Positions 36,795-46,984 of a stretch of 64,000 bases of DNA are shown one piece after another; positions within the stretch are counted from its first letter, which is position 1; each line of letters starts with the position of its first letter. This DNA is from Chlorobiota bacterium (GTDB taxonomy: Bacteria > Bacteroidota > Ignavibacteria > Kapaibacteriales > UBA961). Position numbers and translations under genes: made by a program. Where the stretch lies: NCBI GenBank assembly GCA_014191195.1, contig BJGZ01000006.1:62001-126000 (forward strand), in the 5' to 3' direction. Under the pieces are notes generated by a model, which was given only the letters and a program-made list of their open reading frames with translations, did not search any database and was not told the origin of the DNA.

Positions 36795-37028
36795 TATCCT
36801 GAATTAATTATGATAGGCGAGTTTATAAACTAAGTGATAAACAATTCTTGAATTGTAATATGTGTAAAGGAAAAAGGCTAAGCAACAATACTTATTTTGA
36901 TCTGTCAAATGGTGTTTATTTCTTAAAAATAGACAATAGGAAAATGACATTATGTATAAAAATGAAGGTTCGAAAAATATTATATGTGGAGATATTCTGA
37001 AATGTAAAGTCATTAATTTTACAATATT

Positions 37029-37244
37029 ATGAACAAAACAATATTTCATATATCCAAAATGGACTGTCCAGCCGAAGAACATATTATTAGGATGAAGCTT
37101 GCAGAATTAAAGAATATTGTCTCTTTAGATTTTGATATTCTCAATAGAAAACTCACAGTGTTTCACACCAATCATCATGACATGATTTTTACATATCTGT
37201 TTAACAGATACTTATATGATAATTACTTCCAATTTAAATATTAA
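37029..37244 (+). CDS. Small HMA-like metal-binding protein
   Basis: 71 residues; IFHISKMDCPAEEHIIRMKL resembles heavy-metal-associated domains (M-x-C-P), with one Cys where two are usual (CxxC). The frame then runs out in NHHDMIFTYLF, short of a full transporter partner. It may be a stand-alone domain or a truncated one; it lies six bases before the pseudouridine synthase. Confidence 0.55.
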   Translation: MNKTIFHISKMDCPAEEHIIRMKLAELKNIVSLDFDILNRKLTVFHTNHHDMIFTYLFNRYLYDNYFQFKY

Positions 37245-37250
37245 TATTTT

Positions 37251-38114
37251 ATGAAACCGAATGCAATACGATTAAATAAATTCATTAGCGAAAGTGGAAT
37301 GTGCTCACGGCGTGAAGCCGATGAGCATATTGAAAAAGGTCGGGTTCTCATCAATAAGAAAAAAGCAATGATTGGCGATCAGGTGCATGTGGGTGATAGA
37401 GTCATTGTAAGTGGAGTAGCTCTTGAGCCTAGAAAAGGTGATGACATCATCTTCATTGCATTAAATAAACCGGTTGGAATTGAATCTACAACAGAAGAGA
37501 GTGTACATAATAATATTGTTCGGTTTGTGAATCATAGCAAAAGAATATTTCCAATTGGTAGATTAGACAAAGACTCACAAGGATTGATATTTTTAACAAA
37601 TAATGGGGATTTGGTTAATAAAATATTGCGTGCCGGTAATCATCATGAAAAAGAATATATCGTAACAGTGAATAAACCATTGTCTCAAACTGTGATAAGT
37701 TCTATGGCTAATGGTGTACCAATGTTAGGTATAATGACAAAAAAATGTAAGGTTGAACTTATCACTCCAAATACCTTTAGAATTATTCTTATCCAAGGTT
37801 TGAATAGGCAAATACGAAGAATGTGCGAGCACTTTGGTTATGAAGTAAACAAATTAGAAAGAATACGTATCATGAATATTGGTTTGAAGGGCTTGCCAAT
37901 TGGGGATTGGAGAGATCTGACAAAAAGTGAAATGGACATAATCGATAAACTGCTAAGTACTTCATCGGGTGATAGCAAGAAAAAAATAATGCCTGCATCT
38001 TCACAAAAAACATCATATCCACCAAAGCATAAAAGTACTGCAAAATCTCATAAATCATCAAATGCTTCAAAATTTAGTCAGGGAAAAAAAACAGTAAGAA
38101 GAGGAAAGAAGTAG
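37251..38114 (+). CDS. RluF-type 23S rRNA pseudouridine synthase
   Basis: 287 residues. S4 RNA-binding domain ([20 protein letters not shown]), then the RsuA/RluF catalytic core with the Asp in [19 protein letters not shown]. RluF modifies U2604 (and weakly U2605) of 23S rRNA. A Lys/Ser-rich tail of about 50 residues ([18 protein letters not shown] region) is added at the C-terminus, common in Bacteroidota homologues. Confidence 0.88.
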   Translation: MKPNAIRLNKFISESGMCSRREADEHIEKGRVLINKKKAMIGDQVHVGDRVIVSGVALEPRKGDDIIFIALNKPVGIESTTEESVHNNIVRFVNHSKRIFPIGRLDKDSQGLIFLTNNGDLVNKILRAGNHHEKEYIVTVNKPLSQTVISSMANGVPMLGIMTKKCKVELITPNTFRIILIQGLNRQIRRMCEHFGYEVNKLERIRIMNIGLKGLPIGDWRDLTKSEMDIIDKLLSTSSGDSKKKIMPASSQKTSYPPKHKSTAKSHKSSNASKFSQGKKTVRRGKK

Positions 38115-38663
38115 TCAAGAAAATATATTCAAAAAACTTGAATAGTACTTTGACTTGATATTTTCATAAAATGGTCTAGTACATGTTATTGAAAATGTAT
38201 AGTTATATGTTGATTTAAAGATTCCCTTATTTATATAATCTTTCCAAACAATCACCTCAAAATCTTGGTATCAATTTCATTGTAATTGTATGTGGTAATC
38301 GTGCAATAATATTAATTAATTAGGGGCTAATAATAGGGTTGAACAATATTATTAAAGAATTACTATAATATATTCCTATAGAATCATTTGTTAAGAATGG
38401 CGCATTTAGGATATAAATTAAATATGGGAAAATTAATTATCTAAGGATTTAAAATCTAAAAAAATCAATAAAATGAATGCCAATTAAATATGAATAAAAG
38501 GCCAGATATTCACACTTTAAACTAATAGTAACATTAAATATTTTTGTTAACATATTGATTACAATAAGATAATGATTGTAAAATAGTACATATGATAAAT
38601 TTGAAAAGTTAAATAAAAAAACAAATCAACATCTTGTATTTTTAACCAAATTTATGGTATGGT
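38115..38663. other. Gene-free stretch upstream of the phosphonate operon
   Basis: About 550 AT-rich bases. TAAATTTG at 38596-38603 fits a -7 box, but the only TTTG-like upstream element, ATTG at 38575-38578, is 17 bases off, so the promoter call is weak. No ORF, RNA gene or repeat is seen. Confidence 0.4.
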
Positions 38664-41600
38664 ATGTACATTTTCATGTCCCGATTATCGAAATATGTGA
38701 CTATGTTTATAGTTTGCATATTAGTAAGTGTTTCATTAAAAGCACAAAGTGCACAAGTTTCTGGTACGATTCGAGATAAAGATGGCCTCTCATTAAGAGG
38801 AGCATCTATTCGTGTAAAAGGTACAAAATATGGTGCATTTAGCTCTACTGATGGAAGTTTCAAAATAGGTACAGAAGGCAAAACAGATTCTTTAATAGTA
38901 TCTTTACTAGGATATACTTCTGTAACTATTCCTATTGACAAATCTGGTAATGTTATTGTTGTTTTACAAACACAATCAATAAAATCAGGTGATGTTGTTG
39001 TAACAGCATTGGGTATCGAGAAAGAGAAAAGAAGTGTTGGTTATGCAACTCAAAGCTTAGATAATAATTCTATCTCAGTTGCAAGAGAATCTAATGTAGT
39101 GAATCAATTGGCGGGTAAAATTGCAGGAGTTACAGTGATTGGCTCACCTTCTGGAATAGGCGGAAGCTCTAGGGTATCTATAAGAGGGGAAAGATCTTTA
39201 AATATTAGTAATAATCAACCACTATATGTGATCGATGGTGTACCAATTTCAAATCAACAAGTTGGATCTGCTGGTAGATCTTTTCTGGAAGTTGATTATG
39301 GTAATGGAGCTGGAAATATTAATCCAGATGATATTGAAACGATAAATGTTCTAAAAGGACCAAATGCTACAGCATTATATGGTTCAAGAGCAAATAATGG
39401 CGTTATTCTTATTACAACAAAAAGTGGTAAAGGTACTCAAGGTTTAGGGGTCAGCGTAAACTCAAATCTTACTTTTGAATCTGCATTAGTAATGCCAGAA
39501 TATCAAAATGTATATGGACAAGGTTTGAACGGTAAGTTTGAGTATAAAAATGGAGGTGGAGGCGGATTGAATGATGGTGTTGATGAAAGTTGGGGCCCAA
39601 AGTTTGACCCATCTTTAAACTTACCTCAATTTGACTCGCCTAGAACATTAAATGGACAATTAATTAATTATCGTGGTGGAGACTTGAGTGCTCCCGCTGG
39701 CTCTGTAATTGTGCCTACACCATGGATTGCTCAACCTGATAATGTTAATAATTTTTTTGAATTAGGAAGAACATCAACAAATAATGTTTCTATTACTGGA
39801 AATAACATTAATGGCGATTTTAGATTGTCACTAACTAATTTAGATCAAACAGGAATAGTTCCAAATACAGATTTAAAAAGAAATACAGTAGCATTTTCTG
39901 GCGGATATCAATTATCAAAACAATTATCTGCTAAAGCTGTTGTCAATTATGTTAAAACAACAAGTAGCAATAGGCCAGTTCTTAGTTATGGAACAGAAAA
40001 TTTAATGTATTTATTTTCTTGCTGGCTAGGAAGACAAGTTAACTTAGATAATAGCAGAGATTATTGGCAAAATAATAGAGAAGGACTATCACAATTTGGT
40101 TTCAATTACAATTATCATGATAATCCATATTTCAATTTATATGAAAATACAAATGCGATGGATCAAAACAGAGTATTTGGCAATACATCTATCAAATATG
40201 AATTTAATGATTTTGTAAATGTTCAACTACGAACTGGTATAGATGCAAGTGATGAAATTAGAGACCGTAAACGTGCATTTAGTACACAGCGATTCAAATT
40301 TGGTACATATAGAACAGAAAATATTAACTTTTTAGAATGGAATAATGATGTACTAGTGAATGCATTGTTTCCAGTTAATGATGATTTAAAAGTTGGCATT
40401 ACAGCAGGTGCCAATCACATGAATCAAAAAAATAACATTCTAGAAATAACAGCTCCTCAATTATTAATCCCTGAAGTATATAATTTAAGTAATACAAAAG
40501 TAGAATTGCAACAGTCTCAATTTGTGTCTAATAAAGTAATTAATTCTATTTATGGTAATGCAAGTTTAGCTTATAAAAACATGCTATTTGCAGAATTTAC
40601 AGCTCGTAATGATTGGTCATCAACACTTCCATCTGAAAACAACTCATATTTTTACCCTTCTGCAAATTTTAGTGCAGTAATTAGTGATATGGTATCAATG
40701 CCATCATTTATCAATTTTGCTAAAGTAAGATTAGGTGCTGCTCAAGTAGGTAATGATACAGATCCATATCAATTGCAAGCTACATATGCTGCTCAAAATC
40801 CATTTGGAGATTTTAGAACATTTTCACAATCAAGTAGACTTGCAAATGCAAACTTGAAACCAGAGATATCAACATCTATCGAAACTGGATTCAATATTCA
40901 ATTTTTTGATAATAAACTCGGATTAGATATCACCTATTACGATGTTAATTCAAAAAATCAAATACTTCCAATTCCATTGTCAGCTTCAACAGGATATAGC
41001 GAAAAGGTTATTAATGCAGGTGAAATTCGCAATTATGGCTTTGAAATTATGGCAAATGTAACGCCAATCGATATGCCAGAATTACGTTGGGATATTAATC
41101 TAAATGCATCTAGAAATATATCTGAAGTTATTTCATTAGCTGATGGAATTAATAGCTATGTATTAGCTTCAAAAAACAATGTATTTATAGAAGCCAGAGT
41201 TGGAGAAAGAATGGGTTCTATGTATGGTATTGGATATCAAAGAGTAAAAGATGTGAATAGTCCTTATTATGGACAAGTAATAAATAATGTTAGAACTGAA
41301 ACAGTAAAAGATGCAAATGGCAATGTAGTTAGTACAAATTATGTTGCAAGACCTCGTGAAACAACTTCTAGAGTTTTACTTGGAAATTATAATCCTGACT
41401 GGTTGCTAGGTGTTAATAATTCATTTACGATATCAAACTTTACAGTTGGTTTCTTATTAGATATACGAGTTGGTGGACAAGTATATTCTCATACTCAAAC
41501 TGTAGGAAGAGAAGGTGGTCAAATTATTGAAACTCTAGAAGGTAGAGCCGATGGTTATGATATTACAAAAGAAGGTAATGGGGTATATTCACCAGGTGTT

Positions 41601-42029
41601 GTTGAAGTATATAAAGATAAAACAACAGGTGCTGAAACATTGATAAAAGGAACAAATACTGAATTTGTTGGGTATAAGTCAAATACATCAGAATCTGGTA
41701 TGACAAAAATTACTGCTAGAGAATGGCATACTGCTATCACAAATGGAAGACGTATTGTAGAACCAAGTACATATGATGCAAGTTTTATAAAGCTTCGTGA
41801 AGTAAGAATTGGATATGCAGTGCCAAATACATTTTGGACAGGATTAGGTTTATCGCTACGTAATGTTAATCTAAACTTCGTTGGCCGCAATTTATGGCTA
41901 TCTTCAGAAGTTCCACATATAGATCCTGAAACAATGGGATTTAATGGTGGTACTGCAATCCCTGGTATTGAAGCGATGCAAATTCCAACTACCCGCAGTT
42001 ATGGTTTTAATGTAAATTTCTCACTGTAA
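38664..42029 (+). CDS. SusC/RagA-type TonB-linked outer-membrane transporter
   Basis: 1121 residues: signal peptide, a carboxypeptidase-regulatory-like domain (AQVSGTIRDKDGLSLRGASI), a SusC plug (YVIDGVPISNQQ and IETINVLKGPNATALYGSRA) and a long beta barrel ending NVNFSL. SusC proteins import substrates handed over by SusD lipoproteins, powered by TonB. Here the SusD gene follows, and the genes after it handle organophosphorus compounds, so the cargo is probably a phosphonate or phosphonolipid-derived molecule. ATG 38664 or 38676. Confidence 0.93.
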   Translation: MYIFMSRLSKYVTMFIVCILVSVSLKAQSAQVSGTIRDKDGLSLRGASIRVKGTKYGAFSSTDGSFKIGTEGKTDSLIVSLLGYTSVTIPIDKSGNVIVVLQTQSIKSGDVVVTALGIEKEKRSVGYATQSLDNNSISVARESNVVNQLAGKIAGVTVIGSPSGIGGSSRVSIRGERSLNISNNQPLYVIDGVPISNQQVGSAGRSFLEVDYGNGAGNINPDDIETINVLKGPNATALYGSRANNGVILITTKSGKGTQGLGVSVNSNLTFESALVMPEYQNVYGQGLNGKFEYKNGGGGGLNDGVDESWGPKFDPSLNLPQFDSPRTLNGQLINYRGGDLSAPAGSVIVPTPWIAQPDNVNNFFELGRTSTNNVSITGNNINGDFRLSLTNLDQTGIVPNTDLKRNTVAFSGGYQLSKQLSAKAVVNYVKTTSSNRPVLSYGTENLMYLFSCWLGRQVNLDNSRDYWQNNREGLSQFGFNYNYHDNPYFNLYENTNAMDQNRVFGNTSIKYEFNDFVNVQLRTGIDASDEIRDRKRAFSTQRFKFGTYRTENINFLEWNNDVLVNALFPVNDDLKVGITAGANHMNQKNNILEITAPQLLIPEVYNLSNTKVELQQSQFVSNKVINSIYGNASLAYKNMLFAEFTARNDWSSTLPSENNSYFYPSANFSAVISDMVSMPSFINFAKVRLGAAQVGNDTDPYQLQATYAAQNPFGDFRTFSQSSRLANANLKPEISTSIETGFNIQFFDNKLGLDITYYDVNSKNQILPIPLSASTGYSEKVINAGEIRNYGFEIMANVTPIDMPELRWDINLNASRNISEVISLADGINSYVLASKNNVFIEARVGERMGSMYGIGYQRVKDVNSPYYGQVINNVRTETVKDANGNVVSTNYVARPRETTSRVLLGNYNPDWLLGVNNSFTISNFTVGFLLDIRVGGQVYSHTQTVGREGGQIIETLEGRADGYDITKEGNGVYSPGVVEVYKDKTTGAETLIKGTNTEFVGYKSNTSESGMTKITAREWHTAITNGRRIVEPSTYDASFIKLREVRIGYAVPNTFWTGLGLSLRNVNLNFVGRNLWLSSEVPHIDPETMGFNGGTAIPGIEAMQIPTTRSYGFNVNFSL

Positions 42030-42056
42030 TAATTATTGGATTAAGGATATATACAA

Positions 42057-43508
42057 ATGAAAAAAATAGTATTGATAATAGCTTGTATAGCTCTGACAGT
42101 TTCTGGATGTACGTCAGAGTTTAAAGATATGAATGTAAATCCAAATGCTCCTGTAGATGTAACACCAGGTCTTTTACTTCCTAATATTATTAGAACACCG
42201 ATTAATAATATGATGGATAATGCTTGGTCTTATGGCAATATCGTTATTCAACATACCGCAAAACGTCAATTCGTAAATGAAGATCGTTATTTATGGGGTG
42301 ATGTGAGTGGTCCATGGAATAGTGGTTATTCTACTCTAAGAGATGTTAAAAATATGATAAATGCCGCAGAGGCAGCTGGACAATCTAATTATGTTGGTAT
42401 TGGCTTAATTATGCGCTCATATATCTTTTCTCAGTTAACAGACTTATATGGTGATATTCCGTATACTCAAGCTGTTAAAGCTAGCGAAGGAATAGTACTT
42501 CCAAGTTATGATACGCAAGAGTCTATTTATACTGCAATGCTTGCAGATCTAAAAAAAGCCAATACTTTACTTGGTTCTACAAATGAAACAATTGATGGTG
42601 ATATTCTGTATTCTGGAAATATTATAAAATGGAAGAAATTTGCAAATTCATTATCTCTTAGATTATTAATGAGAATTTCTGCTAAAAAGAATGTGCAATC
42701 TCAATTTTCAGAAATAGTTAACAATCCTTCTCAATTCCCAATTTTTGAAAATAATTCCGATAATGCAGCAATAACATATTTAGCAGCATTCCCAAATCAA
42801 TTTCCACAAGCTACAAATCGTGTAGGTTCATTTAAAGAATTTACTCTCTCAAAAACTCTTGCAGATTCTCTTAATGCTTATCAAGATCCAAGAATTAATG
42901 TATTTGGAAGACCAACAGAAGAAAGTGCATCTACTACTCCAATATATGCAGGGCTTCCAAATGGTTTGAGTGATGTTGATGCCTTAAATTATGGGAATAA
43001 TGGCAGAGCTATTAGCTATGTAGGCACACTTTGGTTTGAAGAATGTATCACAGCAAGAGGAATTAAAATTGCAAAAGGCGTTATGATGACATATCCAGAA
43101 TTGCAATTTATTCTTGCTGAGGCTTCACAAAAAGGCTTGATAAGTGGAACAGCTCTTACTTTTTATGAAAATGGTGTAAAAGCTTCATTTGATTATTTCG
43201 ATACCAAAATGCCAGATACATACTTAACTCAATCTGGTGTCTCTTTAAGTAGTGGTAATCCCTTAGTTAAAATTGCTACACAAAAATGGATATCATTGTT
43301 TTATCATGGCATGGAGTCTTGGGCCGATTGGAGAAGATCAGGATTACCAGAACTTAAGCCTGGACAATCCAATTTAAATGGTGATAGAATACCTTCAAGA
43401 TTCTTATATCCACTCTCTGAGCAAGCACTTAATTCTGCAAATTTAAGTGCAGCTGTATCTCGCCAAGGTGCTGATGATATTAATACTAAAGTATGGTGGG
43501 ATAAATAA
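42057..43508 (+). CDS. SusD/RagB-type nutrient-binding outer-membrane lipoprotein
   Basis: 483 residues with lipobox (LTVSGC) and the SusD-like_2 pattern (FKDMNVNPNAPVDVTPGLLL, IFSQLTDLYGDIPYTQAVKA, MESWADWRRSGLPEL). Lids the SusC pore and captures the substrate. Its last base is the first base of the phosphatase ATG, which indicates translational coupling. Confidence 0.93.
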   Translation: MKKIVLIIACIALTVSGCTSEFKDMNVNPNAPVDVTPGLLLPNIIRTPINNMMDNAWSYGNIVIQHTAKRQFVNEDRYLWGDVSGPWNSGYSTLRDVKNMINAAEAAGQSNYVGIGLIMRSYIFSQLTDLYGDIPYTQAVKASEGIVLPSYDTQESIYTAMLADLKKANTLLGSTNETIDGDILYSGNIIKWKKFANSLSLRLLMRISAKKNVQSQFSEIVNNPSQFPIFENNSDNAAITYLAAFPNQFPQATNRVGSFKEFTLSKTLADSLNAYQDPRINVFGRPTEESASTTPIYAGLPNGLSDVDALNYGNNGRAISYVGTLWFEECITARGIKIAKGVMMTYPELQFILAEASQKGLISGTALTFYENGVKASFDYFDTKMPDTYLTQSGVSLSSGNPLVKIATQKWISLFYHGMESWADWRRSGLPELKPGQSNLNGDRIPSRFLYPLSEQALNSANLSAAVSRQGADDINTKVWWDK

Positions 43509-44587
43509 TGAAAATATTCATTGTTCTTGTATTATGTAATGTTTCCTTCTTATTTGCTCAATTGACAGAAAGTCAAAAAAATGGAAAAGAATTAATTAAT
43601 ACTGCGATACAGTATCCTGATTCAAATAAATTAATCAGTAAAATAGCTCTTGGTTCATGTGGATACCAAGATTTATCACAACCGATACTTAGTATTGCTG
43701 CAGATTGGAATCCAGATGTATTCTTGTATCTAGGTGATAATATCTATGGAGATACAGAAAATATGGATACCCTTAGAGCCAAGTATAATAGGCTTGGCTC
43801 AAAACCAGAATTCAAAAAGCTTGTTAAGAAAACTGGAATTCTGTCTGTTTGGGATGATCATGATTATGGTATTAATGATGGTGGTTTAGAATATCCTAAG
43901 AAAGAGGAATCAAAAGAGATTTTTCTTCAATTTTGGAATGAACCCCTTAAGTCTGAAAGAAGAAAACATACTGGAATTTATCATAGCTTTTTTGCTGGCC
44001 CTATCGGTAAACAAATTCAGTTTATTATGCTAGATAATCGAACTTTCAGAACTAAAGTAATTACTGGAGTTCCGGGAATAGATATCAATGATTATATAGT
44101 TGATACCAATAAAAATGCTAAGATGTTAGGTGAAGAACAATGGAAATGGTTGGAAAATGAGCTTCTAAAACCTGCTGATCTAAGAATTATCTTGACATCT
44201 ACCCAATTTGTTTCAGAGTTTAATGGCTATGAATTATGGGCACTTAAGCCATATGAAAAACAAAGAATGATAGATCTGATAAAAAAAACAAAAGCTGAAG
44301 GCGTCCTCTTTGTTTCTGGAGATGTCCACTTTGGTGAAGTATCAAAACAAACTCCATCTGATTGTTATCCTTTATATGATTTTACATCAAGTGGTATCAC
44401 GTCAACTGATTTTACACAACCAAATAAATATCGTATTGGAAAAGAAATACATGAAAATCATTTTGGAGGAATTACAATTGATTGGAAGAAAGCTGATCCA
44501 AGTATTACATTTGAACTATATAATACTGTGAAAGATATTGTATACACTCATTCTATAAATAAATCAGATTTATCTTTTTCAAGATAA
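43508..44587 (+). CDS. PhoD-like exported phosphatase
   Basis: 359 residues: a signal peptide (MKIFIVLVLCNVSFLFAQ), then the PhoD-like metallophosphatase motifs GSCGYQD, FLYLGDNIYGD, SVWDDHDYGIND and LFVSGDVHFGEV. PhoD-like enzymes hydrolyse phosphate mono- and diesters with a calcium/iron centre. It is the first enzyme after SusD and may release a phosphonate from an ester or from a phosphonolipid in the periplasm. Confidence 0.88.
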   Translation: MKIFIVLVLCNVSFLFAQLTESQKNGKELINTAIQYPDSNKLISKIALGSCGYQDLSQPILSIAADWNPDVFLYLGDNIYGDTENMDTLRAKYNRLGSKPEFKKLVKKTGILSVWDDHDYGINDGGLEYPKKEESKEIFLQFWNEPLKSERRKHTGIYHSFFAGPIGKQIQFIMLDNRTFRTKVITGVPGIDINDYIVDTNKNAKMLGEEQWKWLENELLKPADLRIILTSTQFVSEFNGYELWALKPYEKQRMIDLIKKTKAEGVLFVSGDVHFGEVSKQTPSDCYPLYDFTSSGITSTDFTQPNKYRIGKEIHENHFGGITIDWKKADPSITFELYNTVKDIVYTHSINKSDLSFSR

Positions 44588-44595
44588 ATATACTT

Positions 44596-45294
44596 ATGAT
44601 AAAATTAGCCCTTTTTGACTTAGCCGGAACTTCAATTACTGATAATAATGATGTTGCAAAAGTTTTTATACAAACATTACATGATTACTCTATACACTGT
44701 TCAATTGAAGAAATAAATACAGTAATGGGAATTCCTAAAAGAATTGCTATCTCTACTCTCATTGATAATCAATCCATTGTTCATAATATTAATAAGAATG
44801 AATTGATTGATAATATTTATCGTTCTTTTATCAAAAATATGAAAGAACACTATACATCAATTCAACCAGTTACTTCTATAGATAATATTGAAGCTGTATT
44901 TACAGAACTATACAATCAAGGTATTATGATATATTTTGATACAGGATTTCCACGAGAAATTGCTGATATCATTATTGATTTAGTTGGATGGAAAAATTAT
45001 GATTGGTATACAGGAGTAATTACAGCTGATGATGTAGAAAATGGCCGTCCTGCACCAGATATGGTTTATGAGGCAATGAGAATATGTTCAATTGAATCAT
45101 CAGATGCAATTGTAAAAATTGGTGATACACCCTCAGACATGAAAGAAGGCGTTTCTGCTGGTTGTGCGGCCATAATTGGAGTAACTTATGGGTCTCATTC
45201 AGCTGAAGATTTAATGAATTCAGGAAGTACTCATATAGCGCACAACACCGCTGAACTTTCTACAATAATATTAACGCTTCATCATGATAATTAA
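44596..45294 (+). CDS. Phosphonatase-like HAD hydrolase (PhnX-like, TIGR03351 type)
   Basis: 232 residues. The nucleophile motif is DLAGT (D8), with Ala at the second position as in phosphonoacetaldehyde hydrolase, and not Asp as in ordinary HAD phosphatases. Lys48 in VMGIPKRIA sits 40 residues after D8, close to the spacing of the Schiff-base Lys53 of PhnX (41 residues after Asp12). That supports cleavage of phosphonoacetaldehyde or a related aldehyde to phosphate and an aldehyde. Its 3' end overlaps the oxidoreductase by 11 bases. Confidence 0.85.
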   Translation: MIKLALFDLAGTSITDNNDVAKVFIQTLHDYSIHCSIEEINTVMGIPKRIAISTLIDNQSIVHNINKNELIDNIYRSFIKNMKEHYTSIQPVTSIDNIEAVFTELYNQGIMIYFDTGFPREIADIIIDLVGWKNYDWYTGVITADDVENGRPAPDMVYEAMRICSIESSDAIVKIGDTPSDMKEGVSAGCAAIIGVTYGSHSAEDLMNSGSTHIAHNTAELSTIILTLHHDN

Positions 45295-46417
45295 TCATAC
45301 AGAAATACTAATTGTAGGTTCTGGAATTGTTGGTTTAGCTCATGCTTTAGCTTGCGCTAAAAGAGGTAAAAAAGTTTTAGTTATCGAAAAGTCCTTATTT
45401 CCAATTGGTGCTAGTATTAGGAATTTCGGATTAATTTGGCCAATAGGACAACCGATTGGTGATCGATTTGAAAGGGCAATGAAATCTAGGTCTATTTGGT
45501 TAGATATTATTGATAAAACTGGTATATATGCTGATAAAAGCGGAAGCCTTCATGTAGTTCATTCTGCAGATGAATCCGAGATGATTGAAGAATATGTTCA
45601 AACATTAAGAGAAGCTAGGCTGGATGCAATGTTTCTTACTCCAGAAAAAACTAAAATTGTATCTCCAAAAGTTAATGGAAATGCATTATTAGGAAGTATG
45701 TGGAGTCCATATGAAATCACTGTAAATCCAAGAGAAGCAATAACTTCCATAGCTGATTATCTTAAGAATACATTTCAGGTGCAATTTGAATATGGTGTCC
45801 AAGGTATCTATGTTAACGATCATTCCTTGATATGTTCCGATAGGATTATTCAATTTGAACAAGCTTACATATGTTCTGGTGAAAATCTTGAGTTATATAC
45901 ACCTGATAAGGATCTTTTACGCGTAAAATTACAGATGATGCGTACTGCACCGCAGCAATATCAATGGAAACTTGGCCCTGCAATTTGTGGAGGCCTTACT
46001 TTATTACACTATGATTCTTTTAAGCATATATCTTCATTACAGCAATTAAAAATTAGAATTGAAAAGGAAAAACCTCTATATATAAAATATGGTATTCATG
46101 TTCTGATTAGCCAACATGGAAATGGTGAATTAATATTAGGTGATTCGCATGAATATGGCAATACCTTAGACCCATTTATAAGTGAAGAAATAAATACACT
46201 TATCATAAAAGAAATAAATAGAATATATCTAATTCCAGAGCTAACTATCGATCAAAAATGGATTGGTATTTATGCTAAATACCCTGGTTTTTCTGAGTAT
46301 GTAAAAAAAATACATGATGATATTACTATTGTAAATGGACTGGGTGGTGCAGGAATGACTCTATCTTTTGGACTTGCAGAAGAAGTTGTATCAGGAACTT
46401 ATAGAGAAGATAATTAG
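45284..46417 (+). CDS. FAD-dependent amine oxidoreductase of phosphonate operons (TIGR03364 type)
   Basis: 377 residues of the DAO fold: FAD site EILIVGSGIVGLAHALACAK and the C-terminal NGLGGAGMTLSFGLAEEV. This family recurs beside PhnX-like and HD-oxygenase genes in phosphonate gene clusters and, in characterised members, oxidises aminoethylphosphonate derivatives to phosphonoacetaldehyde. It overlaps the HAD gene and its stop directly precedes the HD gene. Confidence 0.88.
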   Translation: MIINHTEILIVGSGIVGLAHALACAKRGKKVLVIEKSLFPIGASIRNFGLIWPIGQPIGDRFERAMKSRSIWLDIIDKTGIYADKSGSLHVVHSADESEMIEEYVQTLREARLDAMFLTPEKTKIVSPKVNGNALLGSMWSPYEITVNPREAITSIADYLKNTFQVQFEYGVQGIYVNDHSLICSDRIIQFEQAYICSGENLELYTPDKDLLRVKLQMMRTAPQQYQWKLGPAICGGLTLLHYDSFKHISSLQQLKIRIEKEKPLYIKYGIHVLISQHGNGELILGDSHEYGNTLDPFISEEINTLIIKEINRIYLIPELTIDQKWIGIYAKYPGFSEYVKKIHDDITIVNGLGGAGMTLSFGLAEEVVSGTYREDN

Positions 46418-46984
46418 ATGAAAAATGTAGAATTATCTATTAATTTCATTTTTTCCTTATTAGAACAGTGTGGCTTTAATAGTTATGATGGTGAACCGAT
46501 TACTCAATTAGATCATGCATTACAATGTGCCTTTTTGGCATTACATAATAATGCAACATCGTATCAAGTAATTGCAGCTTTATTACATGATATTGGCCAT
46601 TTATTGCCAAGTAGAGAATTAGATATGCAAAGTGCATGGGGGATAGTTAATCACGGTGAAAGGGGCGCCATCGTTCTAAGAGAATTAGGATTTCCTGAAT
46701 CAGTAACTGAACCAATTAGACTACATGTAGCTGCAAAACAATACTTATGTTCAGTTGAGTCAGATTATTTCGAATCATTGTCCGATGCAAGCAAACAAAC
46801 CCTTCAACTTCAAGGTGGGATCTTTACCCTAGAAGAATGTATGACTTTTAAGAAAGAATCATTCTGGGAGCAAGCAGTTCAATTAAGAAGATGGGATGAA
46901 TTAGCTAAAGATGCCAGTATCTCTGCTAGCATTCATCCACTTGAATACTATCGCTCTTTGATGTTATATATATGCCGAAAATAA
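46418..46984 (+). CDS. HD-domain diiron phosphonate oxygenase (PhnZ-like)
   Basis: 188 residues. HD motif in LLHDIGH (H57, D58, H61), with QLDHALQCA, the NHGERGAIVLRELGFPESV stretch, LHVAAKQYL and the terminal LRRWDELAKD; all match the Phn-HD family (TIGR03276). PhnZ cleaves the C-P bond of (R)-1-hydroxy-2-aminoethylphosphonate using oxygen and a mixed-valent diiron centre. It begins right after the FAD gene stop. No PhnY is present in the cluster, so the hydroxylated substrate may come from outside. Confidence 0.88.
   Translation: MKNVELSINFIFSLLEQCGFNSYDGEPITQLDHALQCAFLALHNNATSYQVIAALLHDIGHLLPSRELDMQSAWGIVNHGERGAIVLRELGFPESVTEPIRLHVAAKQYLCSVESDYFESLSDASKQTLQLQGGIFTLEECMTFKKESFWEQAVQLRRWDELAKDASISASIHPLEYYRSLMLYICRK

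Noticed and set aside
36804-37082. Reverse-strand frame of 92 codons
   Set aside because: Tyr/Phe-rich low-complexity translation of AT-rich DNA, antisense to the HMA-like gene; no family.
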